From: Sphingomonas sp. URHD0057
GTDB lineage: Bacteria; Pseudomonadota; Alphaproteobacteria; Sphingomonadales; Sphingomonadaceae
Length of the DNA stretch: 64,000 nt
Assembly: GCF_000620665.1 (NCBI RefSeq)
Contig: NZ_KK211162.1
Coordinates: forward strand, 62,001 to 126,000
Direction: 5' to 3'
The translations under genes and the position numbers were made by a program. This document shows positions 34,833 to 42,445 of the stretch, in pieces (positions within the stretch are counted from its first letter, which is position 1; every line of letters begins with the position of its first letter). The notes below the pieces were generated by a model. It made no database searches. It saw only the letters and a program-made list of their open reading frames with translations, and was not told the DNA's origin.

Positions 34833-36284
34833 ATGGACATGCTGACCAACCCTTTCGACGATGACAAGCTGCGCGAAGAGTGCGGCGTCTTCGGCATTTG
34901 GGGCGCTGATAACGCCGCCAGCTTCGTCGCGCTTGGGCTTCATGCGCTGCAGCATCGTGGCCAGGAAGCCGCCGGCATCACCAGCTTCGACGGCAAGCAT
35001 TTCCACTCGCACCGCGCGATGGGCCACGTCGCCGGCAATTTCGACCGCGACGAGACCATGGGCAAGCTCGCCGGCCACTCGGCGATCGGGCACGTGCGCT
35101 ATTCAACGACGGGCGAATCGGGCCTGCGCAACATCCAGCCACTATTCGCGGAGCTCGCCGAGAGCGGCTTCGCGGTGGCTCACAACGGCAATATCTCGAA
35201 CGCGATGAAGCTCCGGCGTACCCTCAACCGCCGCGGCTCGATCTTCCAGTCGACGAGCGATACCGAGGTCATCATTCACCTCGTTGCGACATCCGGCTTT
35301 TCCACCACGCTCGACCGCCTGACCGACGCGCTGAAGCAGGTCGAGGGCGCATATTCGCTGGTTGTGCTGACCGACGATGGGCTGATCGCCTGCCGCGATC
35401 CTCTCGGCATCCGGCCGCTGGTCATGGGCAAGCTTGGCGAGGCGACAATCTTCGCTTCGGAGACCGTCGCTCTCGACGTGATCGGCGCAAGTTTCCTGCG
35501 CGATGTCGACCCGGGCGAGCTCATCCTCGTCAACGACGGAGGCATCCGCTCCTTCCGGCCGTTCGAGAAGCTCGCACCGCGGCCGTGCATCTTCGAGCAC
35601 GTCTATTTCTCACGGCCCGATTCGATCGCCGAAGGAAAGTCGGTGTACGAGGTGCGCAAGAACATCGGCGCCGAGCTGTCGCGTGAGGCGCCGGTCGAGG
35701 CCGATTATGTCGTGCCGGTTCCCGACAGCGGCGTGCCGGCCGCGATCGGCTTCAGCCAGGCCTCGGGTATCCCGTTCGAGCTCGGCATCATCCGCTCGCA
35801 CTATGTCGGCCGGACCTTCATCCAGCCGAGTCAGGAAGTGCGTCACCTCGGCGTCAAGTTAAAGCACAACGCCAATAGCGCGCTGGTCGACGGCAAGAGT
35901 ATTGTCCTGATCGACGATTCGATCGTGCGCGGCACCACATCTGTGAAGATCGTGCAGATGATGCGCGACGCCGGCGCGCGCGAGGTGCACATGCGAATTG
36001 CTTCGCCGCCGACGCGGCACAGCTGCTTCTACGGCGTCGACACTCCGGAGCGCGCGAAACTGCTCGCGGCGCAGATGAACGTCGAGCAGATGCGCGATTA
36101 CATCAACGCCGACAGCCTCGCCTTCATTTCGATCGAAGGCCTGTACCGAGCGCTCGGCGAGGACCGCGACGATGCGCAGCCGCAGCGCTGCGACGCCTGC
36201 TTCACCGGCGACTATCCGACCAGCCTCACCGACGTCACCGAAAAGGATCGCGGCACGCCGCTGTCTTTGGTCGCCAGCCGCTGA
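34833..36284 (+). CDS. purF: Amidophosphoribosyltransferase
   Basis: A 483-residue enzyme that makes phosphoribosylamine from PRPP and glutamine, the first committed step of purine synthesis. The N-terminal nucleophile is the Cys in REECGVFGIWG, preceded by a 16-residue propeptide that must be removed. The glutaminase domain shows LHALQHRGQEAAGI and RYSTTG; the PRPP site is VLIDDSIVRGTT near 365. SCFYGVDTPER and the late RCDACFTGDYPT give the cysteines of the iron-sulfur type (Bacillus-like) enzyme. The ATG at 34833 is preferred to GTG at 34812. A short-chain dehydrogenase follows after 17 bp. Confidence 0.97.
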   Translation: MDMLTNPFDDDKLREECGVFGIWGADNAASFVALGLHALQHRGQEAAGITSFDGKHFHSHRAMGHVAGNFDRDETMGKLAGHSAIGHVRYSTTGESGLRNIQPLFAELAESGFAVAHNGNISNAMKLRRTLNRRGSIFQSTSDTEVIIHLVATSGFSTTLDRLTDALKQVEGAYSLVVLTDDGLIACRDPLGIRPLVMGKLGEATIFASETVALDVIGASFLRDVDPGELILVNDGGIRSFRPFEKLAPRPCIFEHVYFSRPDSIAEGKSVYEVRKNIGAELSREAPVEADYVVPVPDSGVPAAIGFSQASGIPFELGIIRSHYVGRTFIQPSQEVRHLGVKLKHNANSALVDGKSIVLIDDSIVRGTTSVKIVQMMRDAGAREVHMRIASPPTRHSCFYGVDTPERAKLLAAQMNVEQMRDYINADSLAFISIEGLYRALGEDRDDAQPQRCDACFTGDYPTSLTDVTEKDRGTPLSLVASR

Positions 36285-36301
36285 GCGGCTAGAGCGCGGA
36301 C

Positions 36302-37018
36302 ATGACTGATTCGAAGCCGTTTGCGGACAAGCTTGCGCTCGTCACGGGTGCCAGCCGCGGGATCGGCGCCGCCACTGCCGAAGCCCTGGCCGCGACCGGT
36401 GCGCACGTCATCCTCGTTGCCCGGACCGCGAGCGCGCTCGAGGAAGTGGAGCAACGCATCCATGAGGCGGGAGGAAGCGCGACCATTGCCCCGCTCGACC
36501 TGACGCAGGGGGAATCGATCGGCAAGCTCGCGGCAGCGGCGGCCGAGCGGTGGGGCAAGCTCGACATCCTCGTGCTCAACGCCGCGATGCTTGGATCGCT
36601 GACCCCGGTCCAGGACATCGATCCCAAGGAATATTCGCGGCTGCTCAGTCTCAACGTGCTGAGCAACCAGGCGCTGATCGCGGCCTTTGACCCGTTGCTT
36701 CGGAAAGCCGAGCGGGCCGACGTCGTGGCTCTGACCTCTTCGGTCGGCGGTGAGCCGCGGGCCTTCTGGGGGGCTTACGGCTCGTCCAAGGCCGCGCTGG
36801 AAGGATTGCTCGGCTCTTATGCTGACGAGACGGCCTTCACCAAGACCATCCGCGTCCATATCGTCGATCCCGGCGCGACGCGTACGCGCATGCGGGCGCT
36901 CGCATTCCCGGGCGAAGAGCCGGAGAGCCTGAAGCCGCCGGAAGTCGTCGCACAGGCGATCGTCGACCGGCTAACAGCCGATGTTCCGACCGGCGAGAAA
37001 GTTCGCGTCGACGCCTAA
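36302..37018 (+). CDS. Short-chain dehydrogenase/reductase (SDR)
   Basis: A 238-residue Rossmann-fold oxidoreductase. The cofactor loop is TGASRGIG at about 15-22; an Arg in VARTASALEEVE after strand two suggests NADPH preference. The NAAM segment (NAG-type motif) is near 98, and the catalytic Ser with Tyr-x3-Lys (AYGSSKAA) is near 158. All catalytic residues are present; the substrate is unknown. It follows purF by 17 bp, so the two are likely cotranscribed, an arrangement with no clear metabolic logic. The 3' end overlaps the opposing RNB gene by 4 bp. Confidence 0.92.
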   Translation: MTDSKPFADKLALVTGASRGIGAATAEALAATGAHVILVARTASALEEVEQRIHEAGGSATIAPLDLTQGESIGKLAAAAAERWGKLDILVLNAAMLGSLTPVQDIDPKEYSRLLSLNVLSNQALIAAFDPLLRKAERADVVALTSSVGGEPRAFWGAYGSSKAALEGLLGSYADETAFTKTIRVHIVDPGATRTRMRALAFPGEEPESLKPPEVVAQAIVDRLTADVPTGEKVRVDA

Positions 37019-38397
37019 ACCAGCGTGAAGCGCGTCAATCGGCGGGCCGGGTCGGCCTCGCCGAGGCGGAGGCGAACGGCGTCGCCGATGTGACGGCCGT
37101 TTTCGGGCACGCGCGTGATCACCGCCGGGTCTGCGATCTGGATGCGCGCCCCACGTTGATCGAGGTCGGTGACGCGGCCGTCGAATATCTTGCCGACTTG
37201 ATCGGCGAGGACGATTGCCTCCGCCAGTTCCAGCGCCGCGGAATCGACCTGAGCAGTCTTGGCATCGGCACGATTCATGATGTCGGGCAGCCTCTCGAAA
37301 GCGGCCCCAACCGCTTCCGGAACCGGCTTCCCGTTGGCGATGGCGAGCGCCGCCTGGGTCACGTACCGGTCGGCCAGGCGCCGCAGGGGGGCGGTCGCAT
37401 GGACATAAGTGGCCTGCATTGCCGAGTGCCATGGCCGCTCGCCGACATGGAAGGGCGCGTAGCTGGCGCGCTGGCCGGCCCGGCGGATAGCGAGCATGAA
37501 CGCGGCCTGCTTTGGGTCGTTGGGGTCAAGCCCGATTTCGCGCTGCTCGAGGCTCACGTCTTTGGGCCATTCGACGCCCAAAGCGCGGGCGCTCTGTCGC
37601 AGCCGACGGATCGCTCGCTCATCTGGTCCCGGCATCACTCGGAACAGGCCGGTGGCGTGCTCGTAAAGCGCGCTGGCGACCGCGAGGTTGGCAGCGAGCG
37701 ACAGCGCGGCGTTGGCTTGCTCCATCGCGTTCATCGGACGGAAGGCCAGCTCGAACCCGCCATCGGCGCTTTCCACAACCTCTTGCTGGGGCGGATCGAC
37801 GCGTGCCGCGCCGCGCGCCGCCTCGGCGTCGGCGATCCGCCGCGCCAATTCGTCGAAGCCCGCCGGCAGGTCTTCCGGGCGCACCGTCGCGTAGCCGAGC
37901 TTGGCGCGGCTGCGGATCAGAGCGCGCTCGACGCCGTCGAGCAATGCGGTGCCATCGGGTTGGACCCGGACCGAGAACAGAATCGCCGGGCGGTCGCCGT
38001 CCGGAAGCAGGCTCGCGACGCCTTCGCCGATTACGGGCGGGTAGAGGCTGACCTTGCCATCGGGCAAATAAATGGTTTCGCCGCGGGTCCAGGCTTCGGT
38101 GTCGAGGGCGTCGCCGTCATCGACGAAGGCCCCGACGTCGGCGATGGCATAGCGCAGGATGAGGTCGCCGCCGGCTGCTTCGATCGCGAATGCCTGGTCG
38201 AGGTCGGTCGAGCTTGTCGGGTCGAGCGTGACGAAGGGGAGGGCGGTACGATCCACATAGCCGGTCGGTTGGCGGCGCGCCGCTGTTGCTGCAGCATCGA
38301 GCACAAGCGGAGGGAAAGCCGCCGGCAGCTGGAATTGCACGCGGATCGCGGCGAGTCCGTCCGCGAGGGCTCGCGGACGGTCGTAAAGGGCCTTCAC
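37015..38397 (-). CDS. Single-domain RNB family exoribonuclease
   Basis: A 460-residue protein containing essentially only the RNB catalytic domain, without the cold-shock and clear S1 domains of RNase II or R (about 640-800 residues). The catalytic loop reads TLDPTSSTDLDQAF; the first three metal-binding Asp positions are kept, while the fourth Asp of the RNase II pattern (DIDDA-like) is Gln. Other family blocks are ILRYAIADVGAFVDDGDALD, SLYPPVIGEGVASLLPDGDRPA and HATAPLRRLADRY near 345. It should be a 3'-5' RNA exonuclease. Its start overlaps the upstream HTH gene by 4 bp, making it the last gene of a four-gene minus-strand group. Confidence 0.88.
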   Translation of the reverse strand: MKALYDRPRALADGLAAIRVQFQLPAAFPPLVLDAAATAARRQPTGYVDRTALPFVTLDPTSSTDLDQAFAIEAAGGDLILRYAIADVGAFVDDGDALDTEAWTRGETIYLPDGKVSLYPPVIGEGVASLLPDGDRPAILFSVRVQPDGTALLDGVERALIRSRAKLGYATVRPEDLPAGFDELARRIADAEAARGAARVDPPQQEVVESADGGFELAFRPMNAMEQANAALSLAANLAVASALYEHATGLFRVMPGPDERAIRRLRQSARALGVEWPKDVSLEQREIGLDPNDPKQAAFMLAIRRAGQRASYAPFHVGERPWHSAMQATYVHATAPLRRLADRYVTQAALAIANGKPVPEAVGAAFERLPDIMNRADAKTAQVDSAALELAEAIVLADQVGKIFDGRVTDLDQRGARIQIADPAVITRVPENGRHIGDAVRLRLGEADPARRLTRFTLV

Positions 38398-38975
38398 TTG
38401 GCGGGTTTCGGCTTGCCGATGGGCGCCAGCACGCAGCCGAGCGCGATCAGCTCGGCGTCGTGGTCATTGGCCTCCCACATCAACTCGATGATCTCGGCGA
38501 AGCAGCCGTTGATCCTTGCCAATTGAGCCGGTGACGGCCGGCCGACGATCCGAAAGAAGGTCAGGTTGCGCCCATCGCCATCATCGACGCGCGATGCCGA
38601 TTGCTGGCCGACGCGAAAGTCGCGCGCGAGCTGCCGCGTCTGGGCCGAGACGATGTTGGCGACCGCTGCGGACTGGCGAGGATCACGATGGGCTTTGGCG
38701 AGGCGGATTCGGGCCGCCACCGTCTCATACAATTGCTCCCGGCGGCGATTGCGGACACGGGAGCCAGCTTCGACGACCAGCCCCACGCCGAGCAGCCTCT
38801 CCACATGGTGGTACAATGCGGTCGGGCGCGCACCGATTTGCTCGGCGAGCTCGCGAATCGACAGCGGGCCCGATACCGAAAGGCGCCCGATAATATCCTG
38901 TCGGCGCGGATTGGCGACGGCCTCGAGCTGGCGAGGGTCGGTCGTTTCGTAATCGAGCGCGCGCTTTTTCCCCAT
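38394..38975 (-). CDS. ArsR-like helix-turn-helix regulator
   Basis: A 193-residue protein with an N-terminal winged helix: ANPRRQDIIGRLSVSGPLSI leads to RELAEQIGARPTALYHHVERL, the recognition helix pattern of the ArsR/HTH_20 group, and a wing containing SRVRNRRREQLY. The C-terminal half (about 95-190) is a helical effector domain of unknown ligand with no metal-binding cysteine pair. It starts 1 base after the cfa stop and overlaps the RNB nuclease by 4 bp, so it may control the lipid-modification operon it belongs to. Confidence 0.88.
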   Translation of the reverse strand: MGKKRALDYETTDPRQLEAVANPRRQDIIGRLSVSGPLSIRELAEQIGARPTALYHHVERLLGVGLVVEAGSRVRNRRREQLYETVAARIRLAKAHRDPRQSAAVANIVSAQTRQLARDFRVGQQSASRVDDGDGRNLTFFRIVGRPSPAQLARINGCFAEIIELMWEANDHDAELIALGCVLAPIGKPKPAK

Positions 38976-38976
38976 G

Positions 38977-40227
38977 TCAGCCGTCCTTGATCAAGGTGGC
39001 TTGCGCAACGTCGATGGCGCCGCCCCGGAAACCGCCCTCGCAGTACATGAGGTAGTAGCGCCAGAGGTCGTGGAACGGCTCGGTGAAGCCGCGCAGCGCT
39101 CCGCTGGTGACCGCGTCATTGTACCGTTCGCGCCACCGTTTCAGCGTCTCGGCATAATCGAGGGCAAAGCCGTCACGGGCCTTCCAGGCCAAGCCCCGCT
39201 CTTTCGCCAAAGCGGCGAACTTGGGCTCGTCGAGCAGGCAGCCGCCGGGGAAGATATAGGCCTGGATGAAGTCGGGATTGCGAACGTAGCCGTCGAAAAT
39301 ATCGTCGGCGATGCTGATGAACTGCAGGGCCGCGCGGCGACCCGGCTTCAGGTTGCGGGCGATGCAATCGAGATAGTCCGGCCACCAGCGCTGGCCGACC
39401 GCCTCGACCATTTCGACCGACGCGACGGCATCGAACTGCTCGGCCGTGTCCCGATAGTCCTGGAGCCGGATCTCGATCTTGTCCGACAGCCCCGCAGCCG
39501 CGATTTTCCGATCGGCCCACGCCTTCTGCTCCTTCGACAGCGTGAGCCCGACGACCTCGGCGCCGCGCTTTGCCGCCTCGATTGCCAGCGAGCCCCAGCC
39601 GCAGCCGATTTCGAGGAGTCGATCGCCCGGTTTCAATTCGAGCCGGTCGAGCAGGCGCCCGATTTTGTTGAGCTGGCCCTCATCGAGGCTGTCCCGACGG
39701 CTGGCGAAGCGGGCGCTGCTGTAGGTCATCGTGTCGTCGAGCCAGGCGGCGTAGAAATCGTTGCCGAGGTCGTAGTGGGCGGCGATGTTCTTGCGCGCTT
39801 TCGCCGGTGCGTTGTCGCGCCGCCGGTGCTTGAGGAGATTGAAGGCCCGTGCCGCGCCCTTGGCCCGGCCGGTCTCGCCGAGGCTGTGGGCATTGGCGGA
39901 GAAGACCGCGAACAAGGCGACCGGGTCGGGCGAGTTCCACTCGCCGCGGGCCCAGGCGCGGTACCAGCCGATTGAGCCCGACGTCACCAGCCGGACCAGC
40001 GCGTACCAGCTGTGGATGCGCACTTTCGCTTCGGGTCCCGGCGCGCGGAAACCGAGGCGGCGCAGCGAATTGTCCGGTGTAGAGACCTCGATTCCGCCGG
40101 CGTCCACCCGATCGCCGATCTGGTCGAGCACGACGGCGAAGCTGCGCGCGAAGAGGCGCCCGACGATGCCGCTGCCGCTCGCGAACAGCAGCCCGCCGCG
40201 CAGCAGATGGTCGCCCCGCGTGCTCAT
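38977..40227 (-). CDS. cfa: Cyclopropane-fatty-acyl-phospholipid synthase family methyltransferase
   Basis: A 416-residue SAM-dependent enzyme that adds a methylene bridge to unsaturated acyl chains of membrane phospholipids, hardening the membrane to stress. The N-terminal lipid-binding domain spans about 1-110. The family block NIAAHYDLGNDFYAAWLDDTMTYSSA (in pieces near 145-172) precedes the SAM loop LLEIGCGWGSLAIEAA near 200; VASVEMVEAVG and QFISI, AYIFPGGCLL and YYLMYCEGGFR follow. All are typical of Cfa. Some members methylate other lipids, so the exact product is inferred. Only 9 bp separate it from the upstream membrane hydrolase gene. Confidence 0.92.
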   Translation of the reverse strand: MSTRGDHLLRGGLLFASGSGIVGRLFARSFAVVLDQIGDRVDAGGIEVSTPDNSLRRLGFRAPGPEAKVRIHSWYALVRLVTSGSIGWYRAWARGEWNSPDPVALFAVFSANAHSLGETGRAKGAARAFNLLKHRRRDNAPAKARKNIAAHYDLGNDFYAAWLDDTMTYSSARFASRRDSLDEGQLNKIGRLLDRLELKPGDRLLEIGCGWGSLAIEAAKRGAEVVGLTLSKEQKAWADRKIAAAGLSDKIEIRLQDYRDTAEQFDAVASVEMVEAVGQRWWPDYLDCIARNLKPGRRAALQFISIADDIFDGYVRNPDFIQAYIFPGGCLLDEPKFAALAKERGLAWKARDGFALDYAETLKRWRERYNDAVTSGALRGFTEPFHDLWRYYLMYCEGGFRGGAIDVAQATLIKDG

Positions 40228-40236
40228 TCGGTGGAG

Positions 40237-41190
40237 TTATGAACTCGAACGGCCATTGTCGAGCGGGACGAGGAAGGCGTGACCGCTGAAGAAGCGTCGG
40301 ATTCCCGCCGGAATCGAGCGCGACCGAAGAGGGCCGTAGAAGCGCTGGTCGGACAGATAGGTCTTGCCGTCGACGTTCACGACGATCGGCATGCGCGACC
40401 AGACCAGGAAGGAGCGAATTCGGCGCGACCTGGCCTCTGCCCTTGCAAGCTGCGGATCGTCGAGACGGAGCGGATCGGACCTGGCATCGATTACGAGGCC
40501 ATCCGTCAGGTCGAAGCTGCCGCTGCCGAAGCGGTCGGCGCTGCGCCATTGGATGTTGCGCTCCCAGAAGGCGAATGGCGGTGGTCCGGCGACGATCAGT
40601 GTCGGCTCGATCCCGCGGGCGCGAAGGGTTGCGGCCGCGGCTCTTTCGATTCGGGCACTCTCGCCGAGGTTGAAGGCAATGTAGCCGAGCATCAGGAGCC
40701 CGGCGATCTGGGCAGGACGCCCCGCGCGCGGGGAGCCGCGACGCCAGCGGACCGCCGACCAGCTGATGCCGACGACCATCAATAGCCAATAGACCCAGTC
40801 GATGATGAAGATCGCGTTCCCCGAATACCAGCGCCAGCTGACCGGCGCGAACAAAGCGATGGCGTAGGTCGTGAGCCAATCGAGGAAGGGGTGGGTGAGA
40901 ACGGCGAGAAACGCGACCACGAACAGGGGCCGGGTGCGAAACGGCAGCGCATCCGGTCCCCCAGGTCGAAGGCGATCGAGAAGCCATAGGATCGCGACGA
41001 TCGCCGCGGCGAGCAATGGCCAGGCGAAGACGGCGTGCAAAGGCCCGCGGTGGAACTCGATGCCGTCGACGGGAAAGGCGAGCGGCGCGAAGACGTCGAT
41101 GTCGGGCGCGTTGGCGCCGAGCAGGCACGCGGCCATGGCGAAGCGCGAGCGGCGCTTGAGCCCCATCTGGCCGAGCAGCGCGCCCGCCAA
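40237..41190 (-). CDS. YdjM-like membrane metal-dependent hydrolase
   Basis: About 317 residues with several membrane helices in the first 170 positions and a soluble C-terminal part. Conserved polar groups of the YdjM/DUF457 family lie in the membrane region: NAPDIDVF, HRGPLHAVF and THPFLDWLTTYA, giving Asp/His ligands for a metal. The usual family N-terminus (M)DNITHTLAGALLGQ continues seven codons above the TTG at 41190, but the codon in the Met position is ATA (41211-41209), preceded by GGAG. The start is therefore uncertain: TTG 41190 or a non-standard ATA. A REP-like palindrome begins 11 bp upstream. It leads the group with cfa. Confidence 0.82.
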   Translation of the reverse strand: MAGALLGQMGLKRRSRFAMAACLLGANAPDIDVFAPLAFPVDGIEFHRGPLHAVFAWPLLAAAIVAILWLLDRLRPGGPDALPFRTRPLFVVAFLAVLTHPFLDWLTTYAIALFAPVSWRWYSGNAIFIIDWVYWLLMVVGISWSAVRWRRGSPRAGRPAQIAGLLMLGYIAFNLGESARIERAAAATLRARGIEPTLIVAGPPPFAFWERNIQWRSADRFGSGSFDLTDGLVIDARSDPLRLDDPQLARAEARSRRIRSFLVWSRMPIVVNVDGKTYLSDQRFYGPLRSRSIPAGIRRFFSGHAFLVPLDNGRSSS

Positions 41191-41221
41191 GGTGTGGGTG
41201 ATGTTGTCTATCGTTCCGCTC

Positions 41222-41296
41222 CGTCATTGCGAGCGAAGCGAAGCAATCCAGAAGGGAGCTGGATTGCCGCGTCGCCTGCGGCTCCTCGCAATGACG
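41222..41296. repeat. REP-like palindromic repeat
   Basis: CGTCATTGCGAG (41222-41233) pairs exactly with CTCGCAATGACG (41285-41296), and inside it AGCAATCCAG pairs with CTGGATTGC. The CATTGCGAGCGAAGCGAAGCA style is that of dispersed palindromic elements found in many copies in bacterial genomes. It fills most of the 121-bp space between korB and the YdjM-like gene, and may terminate or stabilise the korB transcript. Only one copy lies in this window. Confidence 0.75.
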
Positions 41297-41311
41297 GCAA
41301 CACACTCAGCA

Positions 41312-42328
41312 CTAGAGCTTGTGAGGCTCCTTTTCGACCATCCAGGTCTGGCCCTTGGATACCAGCGCCTGGAGGTCGGCGGTCTTGCCCTTGGCGGCGG
41401 CCGCGTTCTGCTCGTGGACCACGGCGTTGAAGGTCGGCGCGGGGTCTTCGTAAATGACGCCGAGCGCGACCGGGAAGCCTTCGGGCATCTCGATCAGCAT
41501 CGCGGCGATGCCCTTGTTCCTGGGGTCATGGACGATCACCGCTGGGTCCTCGCCGTCCACCACCTTGAGGCACAGCCGCTTGACATCGAGCGCGAGTCCC
41601 TTGGCGCCACCCGCGAACAGCATCCTCTCGCCGGCCGTCAGCCACAGCTGGTTGTCCGCTGCCGTCTCACGCGCGGTAAAGCTGCCGAACACGTCGTCAT
41701 TGTAGACGATGCAATTCTGGTAGATCTCGACGAAGCTCGCGCCGCGGTGGGCGTGGGCGGCCTTCAAGACGTCGGGCAAATTCTTGTGAACGTCGATGCC
41801 GCGGGCGATGAACCGAGCGCCTGAGCCCAATGCGAAGGCGCACGGCGTCACCGGCCGGTCGACCGAGCCGAACGGCGTTGACGGGCTGCGGGTGCCAACG
41901 CGGCTGGTCGGCGAATATTGGCCCTTGGTGAGGCCGTAGATCTCATTGTTGAACAGCAGGATCTGGCAGTCGAGGTTGCGGCGCAGCACGTGCATCGTGT
42001 GGTTGCCGCCGATGCTCAAGGCGTCGCCGTCGCCCGTGATGATCCACACGTCGAGCTCGGGATTGGCGAGCTTGACCCCGGTGGCGAAGGCGGGCGCCCG
42101 GCCGTGGATGGTGTGGAAGCCGTAGGTCGCCATGTAATAAGGAAAGCGGCTCGAGCAGCCGATGCCGGAGATGAACACCGTCTTCTCGCGCGCGACGCCG
42201 AGGTCGGGCATCGTCCGCTGTACGGCTTTGAGCACCGCATAATCACCGCAGCCCGGGCACCAGCGGACCTCCTGGTCGCTCGCCCAGTCCTTGGCGGTGG
42301 TGGTTGGGATTGGGGAAATTTCGTTCAT
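41312..42328 (-). CDS. korB: 2-oxoglutarate/2-oxoacid:ferredoxin oxidoreductase, beta subunit
   Basis: A 338-residue thiamine diphosphate subunit. RWCPGCGDYAVLKA near residue 22 carries the cluster-associated cysteines, GIGCSSRFPYY near 55 a further Cys, and the ThDP/Mg motif is GDGDALSIGGNH followed by FNNEIYGLTKGQ near 98-135. With the alpha/gamma fusion KorA it oxidatively decarboxylates 2-oxoglutarate (or a similar 2-oxoacid) to an acyl-CoA, reducing ferredoxin. The ATG overlaps the stop codon of a 27-residue ORF as ATGA, so translation may be coupled to it. The presence of ThDP and cysteine motifs argues for an active enzyme. Confidence 0.95.
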   Translation of the reverse strand: MNEISPIPTTTAKDWASDQEVRWCPGCGDYAVLKAVQRTMPDLGVAREKTVFISGIGCSSRFPYYMATYGFHTIHGRAPAFATGVKLANPELDVWIITGDGDALSIGGNHTMHVLRRNLDCQILLFNNEIYGLTKGQYSPTSRVGTRSPSTPFGSVDRPVTPCAFALGSGARFIARGIDVHKNLPDVLKAAHAHRGASFVEIYQNCIVYNDDVFGSFTARETAADNQLWLTAGERMLFAGGAKGLALDVKRLCLKVVDGEDPAVIVHDPRNKGIAAMLIEMPEGFPVALGVIYEDPAPTFNAVVHEQNAAAAKGKTADLQALVSKGQTWMVEKEPHKL

Positions 42329-42408
42329 CCGTGGGGCCTCAGCCAGATTACGAGCAGGACGATGACGATCAGCATGATCAGCATCGGCCAGACGTTGAGC
42401 TGTCTCAT
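42325..42408 (-). CDS. 27-residue single-helix membrane peptide between korA and korB
   Basis: A tiny frame with ATG at 42408: it begins MRQLNVWPMLIMLIVIVLLV and ends IWLRPHG. It is almost entirely one transmembrane helix with a charged residue at each end. The stop overlaps the korB start by 4 bp (ATGA), and it lies 37 bp after korA, so its position is that of a translated operon member. No strong ribosome site is visible (GGTGA upstream at most). It may anchor or regulate KorAB, or serve only to couple translation. It could also be chance, though the hydrophobic content and exact coupling argue otherwise. Confidence 0.55.
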   Translation of the reverse strand: MRQLNVWPMLIMLIVIVLLVIWLRPHG

Positions 42409-42445
42409 GCGAATGTTCACCAATGTTCGCAGTGACGGGGAAGAT

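Noticed and set aside
39680-41305. 541-codon minus-strand open frame running through the hydrolase and cfa genes in another frame.
   Set aside because: Low-complexity Arg/Pro translation and overlap with two recognised genes.
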